Positions 8,692 to 18,310 are shown, counted from the first letter of the stretch. The stretch: 64,000 bases of DNA from CAIXLI01 sp964587125 (GCA_964587125.1 CAZPKC010000009.1:1-64000), one strand, 5' to 3'. The notes: generated by a model not told the origin, from the letters alone. Numbers and translations are program-made.

Positions 8692-8723
8692 TTATAGCAA
8701 AAAAGCGGGAAGAGAAGAGTCAA
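8692..8723 (-). promoter_or_regulatory. Probable promoter of the SRP RNA
   Basis: Read on the minus strand, TTGACT (8723-8718) and CTATAA (8697-8692) lie upstream of the SRP RNA 5' end, with the -10 box seven bases before the first G of the RNA stem. The 20-base spacer is longer than ideal, so the -35 assignment is less certain than the -10. Confidence 0.5.
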
Positions 8724-8733
8724 AAAGCAATGG

Positions 8734-9591
8734 CTATTTGTCCGTCGAAATATCGAAGATTTCATTCAAAACAACAGGGATTCCGGCAATAATATCCTCG
8801 GCAATCAGTCCCGGGCCGTGGAGCGCGGCAACTCGCCCGTGCATCCATGCGGCTGCCGCGGCGGCTTCAAACGCGTTCATTTTCTGCGCGACGAGACCGA
8901 GGATCATTCCCGCCAGAACGTCGCCAGCCCCCGCCGTCGCCAGCCAGGGTGGTGCGTTGCGGTTAACGATAATATCGCCTTTCGGGGAAGCAATAACGGT
9001 TTCGGATCCTTTTAATAACACCACGCATCCGGCTCGTTCGGCTGCGGCAAGGGCGCGGGAAATTTTGTCGCCTTCAATTCCGTCAAACAATCTGGCAAAT
9101 TCCCCCTCGTGCGGCGTCAGAACGCATTCGGCGTGCAATTTTGCAAACAACAGTTTCTGTTTGTTCGCAAAATTGGTCAATCCGTCGGCATCCACCACCG
9201 TCGGGCGCTTGGCTTCCAGCGCAATCAGAATTTCTTCCGTTTCCGAAGGGCCGGGCCCAAGACCCGGGCCGATCAAAAGCGCCGGATGGCGCGCATCGTT
9301 GATCAAGGCTTGCCACTCCCGCATCGTCTCGCAAGGGCGGGAAATCACGCTTTCCAAAGCTCCGGCGTATATCGGCAAGACCGAAACGGGCGCCGCGAGC
9401 GTCACAAGTCCCGCCCCTGCGCGTTGCGCCGCGCGCGCGGCCAGACGAGAAGCTCCTGTCATAACAGAGCCGCCCCGGATCAGCGCCGTGCCGCGGCTGT
9501 ATTTGTGGCTGTCGGCCTTGGGAAAAGGGAAGAGTTTGAGCCACACTTCGGGCTCATTTTCTTTAACCGCGTTTGCGAGAGCCGCGCTCAT
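8734..9591 (-). CDS. nnrD: ADP-dependent NAD(P)H-hydrate dehydratase
   Basis: Repairs hydrated NADH and NADPH by ATP/ADP-driven dehydration. The 285-residue protein belongs to the ribokinase-like NnrD/YjeF C-terminal family: HKYSRGTALIRGGSVMTGA near residue 28, then LIGPGLGPG, then the catalytic GAGDVLAGMILGL near residue 215. In many bacteria this domain is fused to the epimerase NnrE; here the protein stands alone and no NnrE gene is in the window. The start overlaps the end of the tlpA-like gene (ATGA at 9588-9591), so the two are coupled. Confidence 0.92.
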   Translation of the reverse strand: MSAALANAVKENEPEVWLKLFPFPKADSHKYSRGTALIRGGSVMTGASRLAARAAQRAGAGLVTLAAPVSVLPIYAGALESVISRPCETMREWQALINDARHPALLIGPGLGPGPSETEEILIALEAKRPTVVDADGLTNFANKQKLLFAKLHAECVLTPHEGEFARLFDGIEGDKISRALAAAERAGCVVLLKGSETVIASPKGDIIVNRNAPPWLATAGAGDVLAGMILGLVAQKMNAFEAAAAAAWMHGRVAALHGPGLIAEDIIAGIPVVLNEIFDISTDK

Positions 9592-10181
9592 GGTTTTTCA
9601 TCCTCTATTGGTTTTGCGTCTGGTTTCGTTTCCGTTTTTATCTCTTCTTTAACTTCGATCTTGGCTTTCTCTTTCGCGTCAAGCAAAGCTTTCACCTCGT
9701 CGCCCAGCGCGGCTTCCGTCAACGGCTGCGAGGACGGGGTCAGAACGTTCTCCACTTTGCCGTCTTTGCCGATCACATAAGTTACGGGAACATCTGTCAA
9801 AGTAACAAGTTCGTTTTTTTTGACGGCGCCCAGCATCGCCGCCGGAAAGGAAAAAACGCGCATGACTTGATCGACCTCGCCGCGCGCGCGGGAACGGTCG
9901 GCGCTGACCGCAAGGACTTCCAGCCCCTTGGCGCGATAGCCGCGCCAAACGGCTTCGAGCGCGGGCATTTCGTCGCCGCACGGGACGCACCACGTCGCCC
10001 AGAAATTCACGATGACGACTTTGCCTTTGAGCGCCGAAAGATCAAAGCTCTTTCCGTCGAGCGTCGTCCCAACGAAGGCAGGGGCCTCTTGTCCCACGAT
10101 GGCATCGGCGCGGGCCGCGCCTACAGAGAAAAGCCCGCATACTCCCGCGACAATCGCCAAAGCCGGAAATTTCATGCGCAT
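9588..10181 (-). CDS. TlpA-family periplasmic thiol-disulfide oxidoreductase
   Basis: Thioredoxin-fold protein secreted to the periplasm. With the start at 10181, which has a good AGGAG ribosome binding site, the protein is 197 residues: a signal peptide (MRMKFPALAIVAGVCGLFSVGAARA), then the TlpA/ResA core with the redox motif ATWCVPC and a cis-proline segment TDVPVTYVIG. The last 30 residues are a Lys/Glu/Pro-rich tail (AKIEVKEEIKTETKPDAKP), unusual for the family and probably disordered. A longer reading to 10238 lacks support. Likely role: reduction of periplasmic disulfides, for example in cytochrome c maturation. Confidence 0.88.
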   Translation of the reverse strand: MRMKFPALAIVAGVCGLFSVGAARADAIVGQEAPAFVGTTLDGKSFDLSALKGKVVIVNFWATWCVPCGDEMPALEAVWRGYRAKGLEVLAVSADRSRARGEVDQVMRVFSFPAAMLGAVKKNELVTLTDVPVTYVIGKDGKVENVLTPSSQPLTEAALGDEVKALLDAKEKAKIEVKEEIKTETKPDAKPIEDEKP

Positions 10182-10292
10182 CGCCTTTCTCCTCTTGCCG
10201 GACCGCACTATAGCAAAACAACTTGCAATATTCTCCATTGTTTTATGTTTTGCAAAACGATAGGTTCTCTCTGAATTCAGGAAACCTCCGTT

Positions 10293-11552
10293 ATGAATAC
10301 GAAAATTCTCGATTGGTTAAAGCAAAATCTCAAGACGCGGCGGGATTGGGGCATAGCTTTGACCGCCCTTACTCCTCTTGCGATGATAGGCCGCGCGCCC
10401 GCCGACTATACCGCCAGCGCAGCGGCGATTCTTTTCCTTTTCGACAGCATTCTCCGCTGTGAATGGAAGTGGATGAAACAACCGTGGGTGATTGCGGCCC
10501 TTCTTTTATGGGTTTACAGCGTCGTCCGCGCCGCCTTCGTTTCCGACGGAGGCGCGGGCTTGTTTGCGGCTTTTGTCTGGCTGCGTTACATCGTTTTTGC
10601 CGCCAGCGTTGTCGAATGGACTCTTGCCGAAAAAAGGGGGCGGTCTTGGCTTCTTTATACGACGGCGGGATCCGTTCTGTTCCTGTCGGTTGACGGCCTT
10701 ATTCAATATGTTTTCGGGCACGATATTTTGGGACATGGGATTTGGGACAATTTCCGCCTGACCGGAATCTATACGCGCCCCATTTTGGGCATTACTATCG
10801 CCAATCTTTTTGCTCCTGCAATTTTCTGGTTATTGGATCGCAAACAAATCTTTCTTTCTATTTTGCTGGCTGACGTCTGCCTTGCCGCCGTTTTTTTCAG
10901 CGGCGACCGCATGGGACTCGTTCTTGCCGCTTTCGTTATGCTGGTATGGATTTTCTTCCTCATGCACATTAGAGCAAAGCGCTGGAGAAACCTTGCCGCG
11001 ACCTTTTGCCTCTTCGCTGTATTAATTTCTCTTCCGCATCTTTCCCCAACCCCTATTCAATCGCCTATCGAACGGCAAGTTCAATCGACGGCCGCCGCCG
11101 CCGAAGACATCGGTTCCTCGCCTTACGGCCTTGTGTGGCATAGCGCGTGGAATGTCGGAAAAGAGCATCCCTTTTTTGGCGTCGGCATGAGGCAATTTCG
11201 CGTGTTTTGCCCCGATGAACGCTTCGGCCCCGTCTTAGACCCCAAAACCGGAGCGCCGCGCTGTTATACGCATCCCCATAACCCATACATGGAATGGTTC
11301 TCGGAAGGCGGGATCGCGGGTTTGCTGTGTTTTGCGGGCTTTGTCCTGACGGTGACGGTCGGCATAGGGCGGCGCTTGCACTCGCGAGAGTCCGATCTTA
11401 TCCTTTGGGGAATCGCCGCGATGCTGGCTATTCGATTGATGCCGCTTTTTATCTCGACCAGCTTCTTTAATAACTGGTCAGCAATCCCCTTCTGGCTCGC
11501 CGTAGGATGGGCCATGAGTTATAAGGTCTCCTTCCGCAAACCTGCGCCGTAA
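10293..11552 (+). CDS. O-antigen ligase family membrane protein
   Basis: Polytopic inner-membrane protein of 419 residues with about ten to twelve hydrophobic segments, of the Wzy_C/WaaL class that transfers polysaccharide from undecaprenyl diphosphate to lipid A core. The large periplasmic loop near residues 270-340 has the family signature HPHNPYMEWFSEGGIAGL and the preceding GVGMRQFRVFCPDERF. It is the first gene of the plus-strand polysaccharide locus, with an ABC exporter nearby, which favours a ligase over a Wzy polymerase; sequence alone does not separate the two well. Confidence 0.85.
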   Translation: MNTKILDWLKQNLKTRRDWGIALTALTPLAMIGRAPADYTASAAAILFLFDSILRCEWKWMKQPWVIAALLLWVYSVVRAAFVSDGGAGLFAAFVWLRYIVFAASVVEWTLAEKRGRSWLLYTTAGSVLFLSVDGLIQYVFGHDILGHGIWDNFRLTGIYTRPILGITIANLFAPAIFWLLDRKQIFLSILLADVCLAAVFFSGDRMGLVLAAFVMLVWIFFLMHIRAKRWRNLAATFCLFAVLISLPHLSPTPIQSPIERQVQSTAAAAEDIGSSPYGLVWHSAWNVGKEHPFFGVGMRQFRVFCPDERFGPVLDPKTGAPRCYTHPHNPYMEWFSEGGIAGLLCFAGFVLTVTVGIGRRLHSRESDLILWGIAAMLAIRLMPLFISTSFFNNWSAIPFWLAVGWAMSYKVSFRKPAP

Positions 11553-11557
11553 ATCCG

Positions 11558-12574
11558 ATGAAAGAGTCGCTTCTCATATCCCTCTCCCTCATTCCGACGA
11601 GTTTCTTTCTCGTCTTGATGCTGACGGGCTGGGTGCGGGACATTTTGTTGAAGCGCGCCGTGCTCGATGTCCCGAACGGCCGCAGTTTGCACAAAGACCC
11701 CGTGCCGCGAGGGGGAGGATGGGCGCTTTTGATCGTTCTCTTCCCTGCGCTTATTTGGGCGAGCAGGCTCTTCGACGCCGACGCGCGGCATTTCGGGCTG
11801 ATTGCAGCCCTTTTTCTGCTGGCTGCCGTTTCGTGGATCGACGACCGCAAGCATGTCAGCCCCATGATGCGGCTTTCCATGCATATTTTGGCGGCCTGCC
11901 TTGGCAGTTTCTCTTTTTCGCCGCAGGAAATGCTTTTCGGCGGAATTTTTCCGTTCTGGCTCGACCGCACGGCGATGATTTTAGGCTGGGCGTGGTTTGT
12001 CAATCTGTACAATTTTATGGACGGCATCGATGGCATCACGAGCGTCGAAACCGTTTCCGTCGCTATGGGTTTATGCCTTGTCTTCGCGCAGGCCGGACTC
12101 AACGATCCGTTCGCCGGTTTTCTGTTCTTGACCCTAACAGGCGCCTGTCTGGGTTTTCTGGCGCACAATTGGCCTCCTGCAAAAATCTTTTTGGGAGACA
12201 TTGGAAGCGTTCCTCTGGGCTATCTGGTCGGATTTTGCCTTTTGTCGATCGCGGTCAAGGGACATTTGGCCGCCGCGCTTATCTTGCCTCTTTATTATCT
12301 GGCCGACGGAAGCCTTACGCTTGTCCGGCGCGCCCTTCGCGGCGAAAAAATATGGCAAGCGCACCGCGAGCACTTCTATCAAAAAGCCGCTCTGGGAGCC
12401 GGAGCGCACGGCAAGGTCGTCGCTTGCATTATCGCCGCCAACTGCGGGCTTGTCGCCGCGGCTCTCCTTTCGGTCTCGCGACCTTTGGTAGGCTTTTGCG
12501 TCGGCTTTCTGATTGTCGCGGGTTTACTGGTGAAAATGCTTAAAATGGCGGGAACTGTTGAAGAAAAATCTTAA
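11558..12574 (+). CDS. WecA/WbpL-like undecaprenyl-phosphate sugar-1-phosphate transferase
   Basis: Membrane enzyme that starts chain synthesis by moving a HexNAc-1-phosphate (or similar) from a UDP-sugar to undecaprenyl phosphate. The 338-residue protein has about ten membrane helices and the family landmarks: DDRK near residue 90, NFMDGIDGI near residue 150, and KIFLGDIGSVPLGYL near residue 208, followed by a HREHFYQK cytoplasmic loop. It begins six bases after the ligase gene stop. The sugar is unknown. Confidence 0.9.
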   Translation: MKESLLISLSLIPTSFFLVLMLTGWVRDILLKRAVLDVPNGRSLHKDPVPRGGGWALLIVLFPALIWASRLFDADARHFGLIAALFLLAAVSWIDDRKHVSPMMRLSMHILAACLGSFSFSPQEMLFGGIFPFWLDRTAMILGWAWFVNLYNFMDGIDGITSVETVSVAMGLCLVFAQAGLNDPFAGFLFLTLTGACLGFLAHNWPPAKIFLGDIGSVPLGYLVGFCLLSIAVKGHLAAALILPLYYLADGSLTLVRRALRGEKIWQAHREHFYQKAALGAGAHGKVVACIIAANCGLVAAALLSVSRPLVGFCVGFLIVAGLLVKMLKMAGTVEEKS

Positions 12575-12644
12575 GCCTTTTGTTGCCTCCGCTCGCGTTT
12601 TCGTTTAATCCATGGGCGTATTAAGATATTCACAAGGGCTTTCC

Positions 12645-13427
12645 ATGTCCCCCGGACTTTCCGATATCGTCGAGGCTTTCAAAAAACCCGGCCTTATTTT
12701 TTATATGGCTTGGTCGGACATCCGCGCGCGTTATAAACGCAGCGTTTTGGGGCCGTGCTGGATCACGATCAGCACCGCCATCGGCGTCGTAGGCTTGGGC
12801 TTTATCTGGAGCGCTTTGTTCAAGATGGACAGGGCTTCTTACATTCCTTCGCTGACCGTCGGCCTTATTCTCTGGCAGTTTTTTTCCGGATGCATCGTTG
12901 AATCGGCGTCCGTCTTCAGCCGACAGGCGAATATCATCCGGAATTTGCGCCTTCCGATATCGCTCCATTCGGCGCAGCTTGTCCTGCGCCATATAATCAA
13001 TCTGGCGCATAACCTGCCGCTGTTCTTTCTTGTCGCCATCATTCTCGGCAAACCGCTAACGCCGGTTTCTCTGGAGGCTATTCCAAACTTCATTCTGGTT
13101 GTCGTCAATTTATTCTGGATATCGCTGATAGTTGGCATTTCGGGCGCGCGTTTCCGCGATTTGGAATATTTCATCAGCATGATCATGCCGCTTTTGATGT
13201 TTTTCAGCCCCGTGATGTACAGGCCGAATGCCCTGCCCTCTTTCATGGGCAAGTTTATGTGGCTTAATCCTCTGGCCGATATGATCGAAATCGTCCGCTA
13301 TCCGCTTTTGGGGGAAAGCACGCCTCTTTTTCTTTACGCCGTTAACATTGGCATGTTGATTGTCGGCGGAACGCTCGCGCTTATGCTGTTCAACGCCAAG
13401 CGCAACCGCATCGCTTTTTGGGTATAA
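12645..13427 (+). CDS. wzm: Polysaccharide ABC transporter, permease (Wzm)
   Basis: Membrane half of an ABC-2 type exporter for lipid-linked polysaccharide. The 260-residue protein has about six hydrophobic segments and the family opening with WSDIRARYKRSVLGPCWITI, plus a conserved FFSPVMYRPNALP loop. The ATG at 12645 follows an AGGG at proper spacing and is preferred to the upstream 12612 start. It is followed three bases later by the ATPase gene, so they form one unit. Confidence 0.9.
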   Translation: MSPGLSDIVEAFKKPGLIFYMAWSDIRARYKRSVLGPCWITISTAIGVVGLGFIWSALFKMDRASYIPSLTVGLILWQFFSGCIVESASVFSRQANIIRNLRLPISLHSAQLVLRHIINLAHNLPLFFLVAIILGKPLTPVSLEAIPNFILVVVNLFWISLIVGISGARFRDLEYFISMIMPLLMFFSPVMYRPNALPSFMGKFMWLNPLADMIEIVRYPLLGESTPLFLYAVNIGMLIVGGTLALMLFNAKRNRIAFWV

Positions 13428-13430
13428 CGC

Positions 13431-14168
13431 ATGGCAACCTCCCTCAATTTCGAAAACGTCACGGTTCAATACCCGATCTACAACAGCCATAGCATGTCGT
13501 TGCGCAATCAGTTGATCCGCATCAGCACGGGAGGCCTTATTGAAAGCGAGACCCGCCACGTCCAGCTCGTAACGGCGTTGAAAGACGCGACTTTCGACAT
13601 TAAGGAAGGCGATTCAGTCGGTTTGATCGGTCATAACGGCGCGGGAAAAAGCACGTTGTTGCGCACGATGGCGGGCGTTTACACCCCCATTCGCGGGCGC
13701 GCGGCGAGGACAGGCCGCGTGGCAACGATGCTGGATTTGGGAGCTGGCATGGATCCCGAACTTTCAGGCTATGAGAACATCATGCGCATGTCGATGCTCT
13801 TGGGCTTGAATAAGACGGAAATCCGCGAAAATTTGAAAGACATCGAAGACTTCACGGAACTCGGCGACTTTCTGCAATTGCCCGTGCGCACCTATTCGGC
13901 GGGCATGGCGACGCGGCTGATGTTCGCCGTAGCGACTTCCACGAAGCCCGATATTCTTCTTGTCGACGAAATGTTCGGAACGGGCGACGCGGAATTTCAA
14001 GCCAAAGCGAAAGAGCGCATGATCAGTCTTATCCGCTCCGTCGGAATTTTCGTTTTCGCCTCGCACAGCCTTGATGTCGTCAAGCAATATTGCAACCGGT
14101 TTTTTTATCTCGAGCATGGGGTGGTCAGAGAGATTTTGCGGGATGAAGTCGAGGCGAAAAAAAACTGA
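13431..14168 (+). CDS. wzt: Polysaccharide ABC transporter, ATPase (Wzt)
   Basis: ATP-binding partner of the Wzm permease. Walker A is GHNGAGKST near residue 67, the signature segment is TYSAGMATRL, and Walker B is ILLVDEMFGTGD. At 245 residues it ends soon after the nucleotide-binding domain, so it lacks the extra C-terminal sugar-binding domain found in Wzt proteins that recognise a capped chain end. This suggests a capsule-like or coupled O-antigen export mode. Confidence 0.92.
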   Translation: MATSLNFENVTVQYPIYNSHSMSLRNQLIRISTGGLIESETRHVQLVTALKDATFDIKEGDSVGLIGHNGAGKSTLLRTMAGVYTPIRGRAARTGRVATMLDLGAGMDPELSGYENIMRMSMLLGLNKTEIRENLKDIEDFTELGDFLQLPVRTYSAGMATRLMFAVATSTKPDILLVDEMFGTGDAEFQAKAKERMISLIRSVGIFVFASHSLDVVKQYCNRFFYLEHGVVREILRDEVEAKKN

Positions 14169-14184
14169 TCCCAAGGAAAGCTGC

Positions 14185-14931
14185 ATGAAGGAAATGGATA
14201 CCGGTCTTGCGCAAGATACAACGGCCTTGATCCTCGCGGGCGGAAAAGGCACGCGCATCGCAGCTTTAGTTCCCAACCTTCCTAAACCGATGGTCGAAGT
14301 CGCGGGTCAGCCTTTTCTTGAATGGGTTCTGCGCCGCCTGACGCGAGAAAAGATCGCTGAAATCGTTTTGTCCATCGGCTACAAGGCCGAGGTCGTCATC
14401 CAATGGATGGAAAGCCGCGACATGACGCCTTTTCCGGCGAAACTTCGCTATCTCCGGGAAAACGAGCCTTTGGGAACGGGCGGGGCGATTGCCGAAGCCT
14501 TGCCGTCGATCGCGACGCCGTATGTGCTTATTCTGAACGGCGATACGTTGCTGCTGGCGGATTTTTTGCCTGCCGTCGGAAGAATGGCGGATGAAAAACT
14601 GAACGGGATGATACTGGCGCGCACGGTCGAGGATACCGGAAGATATGGCCGGTTGCGAACGGAGAACGGGATTTTAAAAGAATTTCAGGAAAAGCAGGCC
14701 GGACGCGGCCTGATCAACGGCGGCGTTTATGCTTTTCAAACCGCGTGGCTGAAAACACATTTGAACGCGGGCATATCCAGTTTTGAAATCGATGTCATCC
14801 CCCGCTTGCTCAAAGACGGCGCCAAAATCGGAATTGAGGCGACGGAAGCGCCTTTTATCGACATCGGCACGCCCGAAACTCTCGCCGCAGCCGGAGATTT
14901 CGTCCTTAAACATAAAGGATGTTTTTCATAA
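14185..14931 (+). CDS. hddC: Nucleotidyltransferase, HddC-like (heptose-1-phosphate guanylyltransferase)
   Basis: Sugar-1-phosphate nucleotidyltransferase of 248 residues. The N-terminal nucleotide-binding motif is LAGGKGTRI near residue 17, followed by PKPMVEVAGQPFLEW and the metal-site LILNGDTLL. Size, lack of a C-terminal hexapeptide domain, and the adjacent hddA-like kinase point to HddC, which makes GDP-D-glycero-alpha-D-manno-heptose; a hexose-1-phosphate substrate is possible. The ATG at 14185 follows AAGGAAAG; an upstream in-frame ATG would overlap wzt and is not supported. Confidence 0.78.
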   Translation: MKEMDTGLAQDTTALILAGGKGTRIAALVPNLPKPMVEVAGQPFLEWVLRRLTREKIAEIVLSIGYKAEVVIQWMESRDMTPFPAKLRYLRENEPLGTGGAIAEALPSIATPYVLILNGDTLLLADFLPAVGRMADEKLNGMILARTVEDTGRYGRLRTENGILKEFQEKQAGRGLINGGVYAFQTAWLKTHLNAGISSFEIDVIPRLLKDGAKIGIEATEAPFIDIGTPETLAAAGDFVLKHKGCFS

Positions 14932-15016
14932 CGACTTTCTTTCCCATTGCCGAACGCAGAGAGGGTCCGTATGATCGGGCCGATATGCGCGGCCCCAAAT
15001 TTATTGAAAGGCGCTT

Positions 15017-16099
15017 ATGAGCTACACAACCATACGCACCCCCCTGCGGATCAGCTTTTTCGGCGGCGGAACCGATTATCCCGAATATTTCCGCGACCAC
15101 CCCGCCGCCGTTTTGGGCATGGCCATCAACCGCTACGTTTATATTAACGCCTTGCGGCGCCCCGCTTTTCAGAGCCATGAATTCATTATGTCTTATTCGC
15201 AGCTTGAGCGCGTCGCCAACATCGCCGACATCAAGCACCCGGCTTTGCGCGTTGCCCTTGAAGCTTTCAATCATACCTGCCCCATCGATTTGTCCACTTT
15301 GGCCGATTTGCCCGCGCAGTCCGGTTTGGGAAGTTCAGCCAGCTTTATGGTCGGCCTGATCAATCTTCTGGCGACGCTTAACGACAAATCTATGACCAAA
15401 CTGCAAATTGCCCAAATGGCTATCGAACTGGAACGCGAAAAACTCAAGCATACGTGCGGCGTTCAGGATCAGCTTCACGCCGCGTTCGGGGGCATCAATT
15501 ATTTCGAACTCACGGGCGGGCGGATTCGCATCAATCCGATCCTGATGACCGCCGAGCGCCTGCAAATTTTCCGCGACTCTCTGGTTCTTGTTTTTACGGG
15601 ATTGACGCGCAGCGCTCCGCAGGTTCTGAAAGAACAGATGGAGGCGACTTCTTCCGGCAAGATCGGCAAAGACCTGAATTGCTATTACGAAATGGCTCAG
15701 GAGGGAGTGCGCCTGCTCGAAGAAAGCGCGGAAGATTCTTTTATCCAGTCTTTCGGCGAATTGATGCACGAAGGTTGGCAGCGCAAGCGCCATTTTTCCG
15801 GCTCCATGAGCAATTCCAACATCGACGACCTCTACGAAAAAGGACGCCGCTGCGGAGCCTACGGCGGAAAATTGTGCGGCGCGGGCGGCGGCGGATTTGT
15901 TCTCTTTATCGTGCCGCCGGAAAAACGCAGCTCTTTTATTTCCAATTTCGAGCCCGAACGCATTCTCGAAGTCGATTTGGACACGCAAGGAACGTCGGTT
16001 TTAGCCCATGTCGCGTCGCCGCTTCCCAAAATCGGGGCCGCTTCGCAGGAAACGCCCGCTTCAAAGCCTGTCTCGAAAAAAATGCGTTCCGTAGCCTAG
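15017..16099 (+). CDS. hddA: GHMP kinase, HddA-like (heptose-7-phosphate kinase)
   Basis: Small-molecule kinase of 360 residues with the three GHMP motifs: TPLRISFFGGGTDYPEYF at the N-terminus, PAQSGLGSSASFMVGL near residue 98, and CGAGGGGFVLFIV near residue 289. This pattern matches the D-glycero-D-manno-heptose 7-phosphate kinases of GDP-heptose pathways. It follows the hddC-like gene after an 85-base gap. Required partners GmhA (candidate at 23731-24294) and a GmhB phosphatase (none recognised in this half of the locus) would complete the route. Confidence 0.82.
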   Translation: MSYTTIRTPLRISFFGGGTDYPEYFRDHPAAVLGMAINRYVYINALRRPAFQSHEFIMSYSQLERVANIADIKHPALRVALEAFNHTCPIDLSTLADLPAQSGLGSSASFMVGLINLLATLNDKSMTKLQIAQMAIELEREKLKHTCGVQDQLHAAFGGINYFELTGGRIRINPILMTAERLQIFRDSLVLVFTGLTRSAPQVLKEQMEATSSGKIGKDLNCYYEMAQEGVRLLEESAEDSFIQSFGELMHEGWQRKRHFSGSMSNSNIDDLYEKGRRCGAYGGKLCGAGGGGFVLFIVPPEKRSSFISNFEPERILEVDLDTQGTSVLAHVASPLPKIGAASQETPASKPVSKKMRSVA

Positions 16100-16107
16100 G
16101 TTTCCTG

Positions 16108-17256
16108 ATGCCAAAACAGATTGCGATGATCTGCCCGACCCTCGCCGATCAGGGCGGTCACGAATACGATTATACCGCAATGATCGCTTCGGCGGCGCTT
16201 GCGCAAGGGATGGATTCTCTTTCGATCCTTCCGGCCCGCGCGGCAGGACAGTTTCAACTGCCGGGGAGAACCGAAGCGGTGCTGCCGGATTATTCTTATC
16301 CGAAGTCGGTTTTTCCGTGTTTGGTCAAAGCGGCAATGCGTATCCTTTGTTATTTTTATGTTTTTTTCCGTTACAAAAAGCCGGAAACGCTCTGGTTTAT
16401 CCACAGCACATCGCGTTACGAAGCGGCGGTTATGGCTGCCGCCTGGATGCTTTTTCCGCGCGGAAAACAGAAACTCGTTCTTTTCATCAGGCAGGAAATT
16501 GAAGCTTCCAAATGGATTCTTATCGGACTTTTAAAGCTCGCCGCTCGGCGCGGAGTGCTTTTTGTCAGCGACAGCAGCGACCTTACCGAACGCATGTCGG
16601 AACAGTTTCGCTGTCCCGTGGCTCTTCTTCCCATCCCTATTCTTCTGCCCAAAATGCTTCGACGGGACAACGCCGCCGTTCTTTGCGGCTACTTCGGAGC
16701 CAAACGCCCGTCGAAAGGCTTTCAGAATTTGCCCGCGCTTGTCGATGCGATGCGCGCGATCGAACCGTCGGCGTGTTTTGTCATTCAGGCCTATCAACAC
16801 CGCGACGATAAGCCGGACGCGGCGATAGACGGTCTAACGGAGCATTTCAGAAAAGCCCCGGATATCCGGTTGATCGAGCAGCCTCTCGACGGCGAGGCTT
16901 TCGGGAACGAAGTGGCGGCTTGTTCGATCGTTCTCCTGCCCTATCCCGCTGAAATTTACCGGACGGCGACATCGGGCATTTTCGTCATGGCTGTCGCCGC
17001 AGGCGCCGTCGTCGTTGTTACCGAAGGAACGTGGATGGCGCGGCAAGCGAAAAAATTCGATTTCAGCCGTGTCGTTTTTCTGCCGGACAATCCAAGCCCC
17101 GAACAGGCGGGTAAGGTCCTGCGGCAGGCTCTGGCGCTTTTGAAAAATCCCCCTCCCCTCACGGAACGCGAGATTCTTTGGCGCGCCAACCAATCGGCGG
17201 AGAATGTGTTAAATCTCCTTGGAATCTTCGGGACAACAACTGGGTTACAAACCTAA
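16108..17256 (+). CDS. Glycosyltransferase, GT-B fold (GT4-like)
   Basis: A 382-residue protein beginning MPKQIAMICPTLADQGGHE, with the glycine-containing N-terminal loop of GT-B enzymes. The C-terminal half has GYFGAKRPSKGFQNLP near residue 190 and a PYPAEIYRTATSGIFVMAVAAG acceptor/donor region typical of GT4. The start at 16108 is nine bases after the hddA stop; an ORF running further upstream in this frame overlaps hddA and is not real. Donor and acceptor sugars are unknown. Confidence 0.75.
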   Translation: MPKQIAMICPTLADQGGHEYDYTAMIASAALAQGMDSLSILPARAAGQFQLPGRTEAVLPDYSYPKSVFPCLVKAAMRILCYFYVFFRYKKPETLWFIHSTSRYEAAVMAAAWMLFPRGKQKLVLFIRQEIEASKWILIGLLKLAARRGVLFVSDSSDLTERMSEQFRCPVALLPIPILLPKMLRRDNAAVLCGYFGAKRPSKGFQNLPALVDAMRAIEPSACFVIQAYQHRDDKPDAAIDGLTEHFRKAPDIRLIEQPLDGEAFGNEVAACSIVLLPYPAEIYRTATSGIFVMAVAAGAVVVVTEGTWMARQAKKFDFSRVVFLPDNPSPEQAGKVLRQALALLKNPPPLTEREILWRANQSAENVLNLLGIFGTTTGLQT

Positions 17257-17310
17257 TCACGTTTAATACTTGTCATTGCGAAAATCATCGGCGGTTTAAA
17301 AGGAGGCAAA

Positions 17311-18198
17311 ATGCGTAACTTAATAAAAAAGGGCCTGATGAGGTTGCTGTCCGAAGAAATCATGCAGAAAGTTCGGCGTGAATATACTGTCATGCCCAGA
17401 TTTGGCTTTCACCAACCCCTTGATTATTGCGAGGTGACATTACCTCCAAAATTTGCCCCTGTTGTAACATGTGAACGATCAAAGCTTCCCATTCCCGGCG
17501 GCAGCGACCGTTTTGGATATGCGCCCGAGGACAGCGACAAATATCTACAATGGGGGAAATACGATCACGATCAGTTGATGAGCATTATCAATAACATTCT
17601 TGGAAGTTTGCACGGCGCAAGTATTTTGGATTTTGGATGCTCCTCAGGCCGGGTACTAAGGCATTTTGACGACCAAAGAGCAAATGACAATTGGTCGCTT
17701 TACGGATGCGACATTCAGGCACAAGCCATTGAATGGATGCGGCGGAACTTTCCGTGTCAATTCAACGTAATCACTTCATCGACGATTCCCCACCTTCCCT
17801 ACGAAGACAACATGTTCGATGTTATTTACGGGATTAGCGTGTTTACGCATATTAAGTTCCAATGGGATGCTTGGTTGATGGAATTGAGAAGGGTTTTAAA
17901 ACATGGGGGGCTTTTAATCCAAACAATCCACGCTGAAACCGCCTGGAAATTTTATAATAAGCATAAAAGCGAAAGATGGGTTCGTGATAATCATTGCGCA
18001 AGAGTTTACGACGCGCCTTTTATGGATGTAGACTATTTGTATTATGGGGACGCGAGTGTATCGCAAGTTTTCTGGAAAAAGAAAATCGCATCCGAATTCT
18101 GGGGCCGGTATTTCGATGTGATAGAATTGAGAGACCCGCCCGAGAATTCTTTCCAGGATTGGATTATTTGCCGGAAAGAAGCCAAGTCCCCGGCCTAA
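17311..18198 (+). CDS. Class I SAM-dependent methyltransferase
   Basis: A 295-residue methyltransferase with motif I ILDFGCSSGRVLRHF starting near residue 105 and the post-motif IPHLPYEDNMFDVIYGISVFTHI typical of family 11/25 methyltransferases. A strong GGAGG ribosome binding site sits six bases upstream of the ATG. Base composition is visibly more AT-rich than the preceding genes, suggesting separate acquisition. It probably methylates a sugar or the chain end, but the target cannot be told from sequence. Confidence 0.78.
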   Translation: MRNLIKKGLMRLLSEEIMQKVRREYTVMPRFGFHQPLDYCEVTLPPKFAPVVTCERSKLPIPGGSDRFGYAPEDSDKYLQWGKYDHDQLMSIINNILGSLHGASILDFGCSSGRVLRHFDDQRANDNWSLYGCDIQAQAIEWMRRNFPCQFNVITSSTIPHLPYEDNMFDVIYGISVFTHIKFQWDAWLMELRRVLKHGGLLIQTIHAETAWKFYNKHKSERWVRDNHCARVYDAPFMDVDYLYYGDASVSQVFWKKKIASEFWGRYFDVIELRDPPENSFQDWIICRKEAKSPA

Positions 18199-18310
18199 AT
18201 CGTTGGAGTGTTCCGGCTCAACAGACCCGACTATTCCGTTAAAGCAGGTTTTCTCTCTATAAGACACTAAACGATGATCGACACGAGCAGAATTCGTAGT
18301 TATAAAAATT

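Noticed and set aside
8580..8765. 61-codon ORF on the minus strand
   Set aside because: It covers the SRP RNA, whose base-paired structure and conserved loop explain the sequence.
15454..16107. Upstream extension of the glycosyltransferase gene at 16108
   Set aside because: The added 218 residues overlap hddA in another frame and are Arg/Pro-rich shadow sequence.
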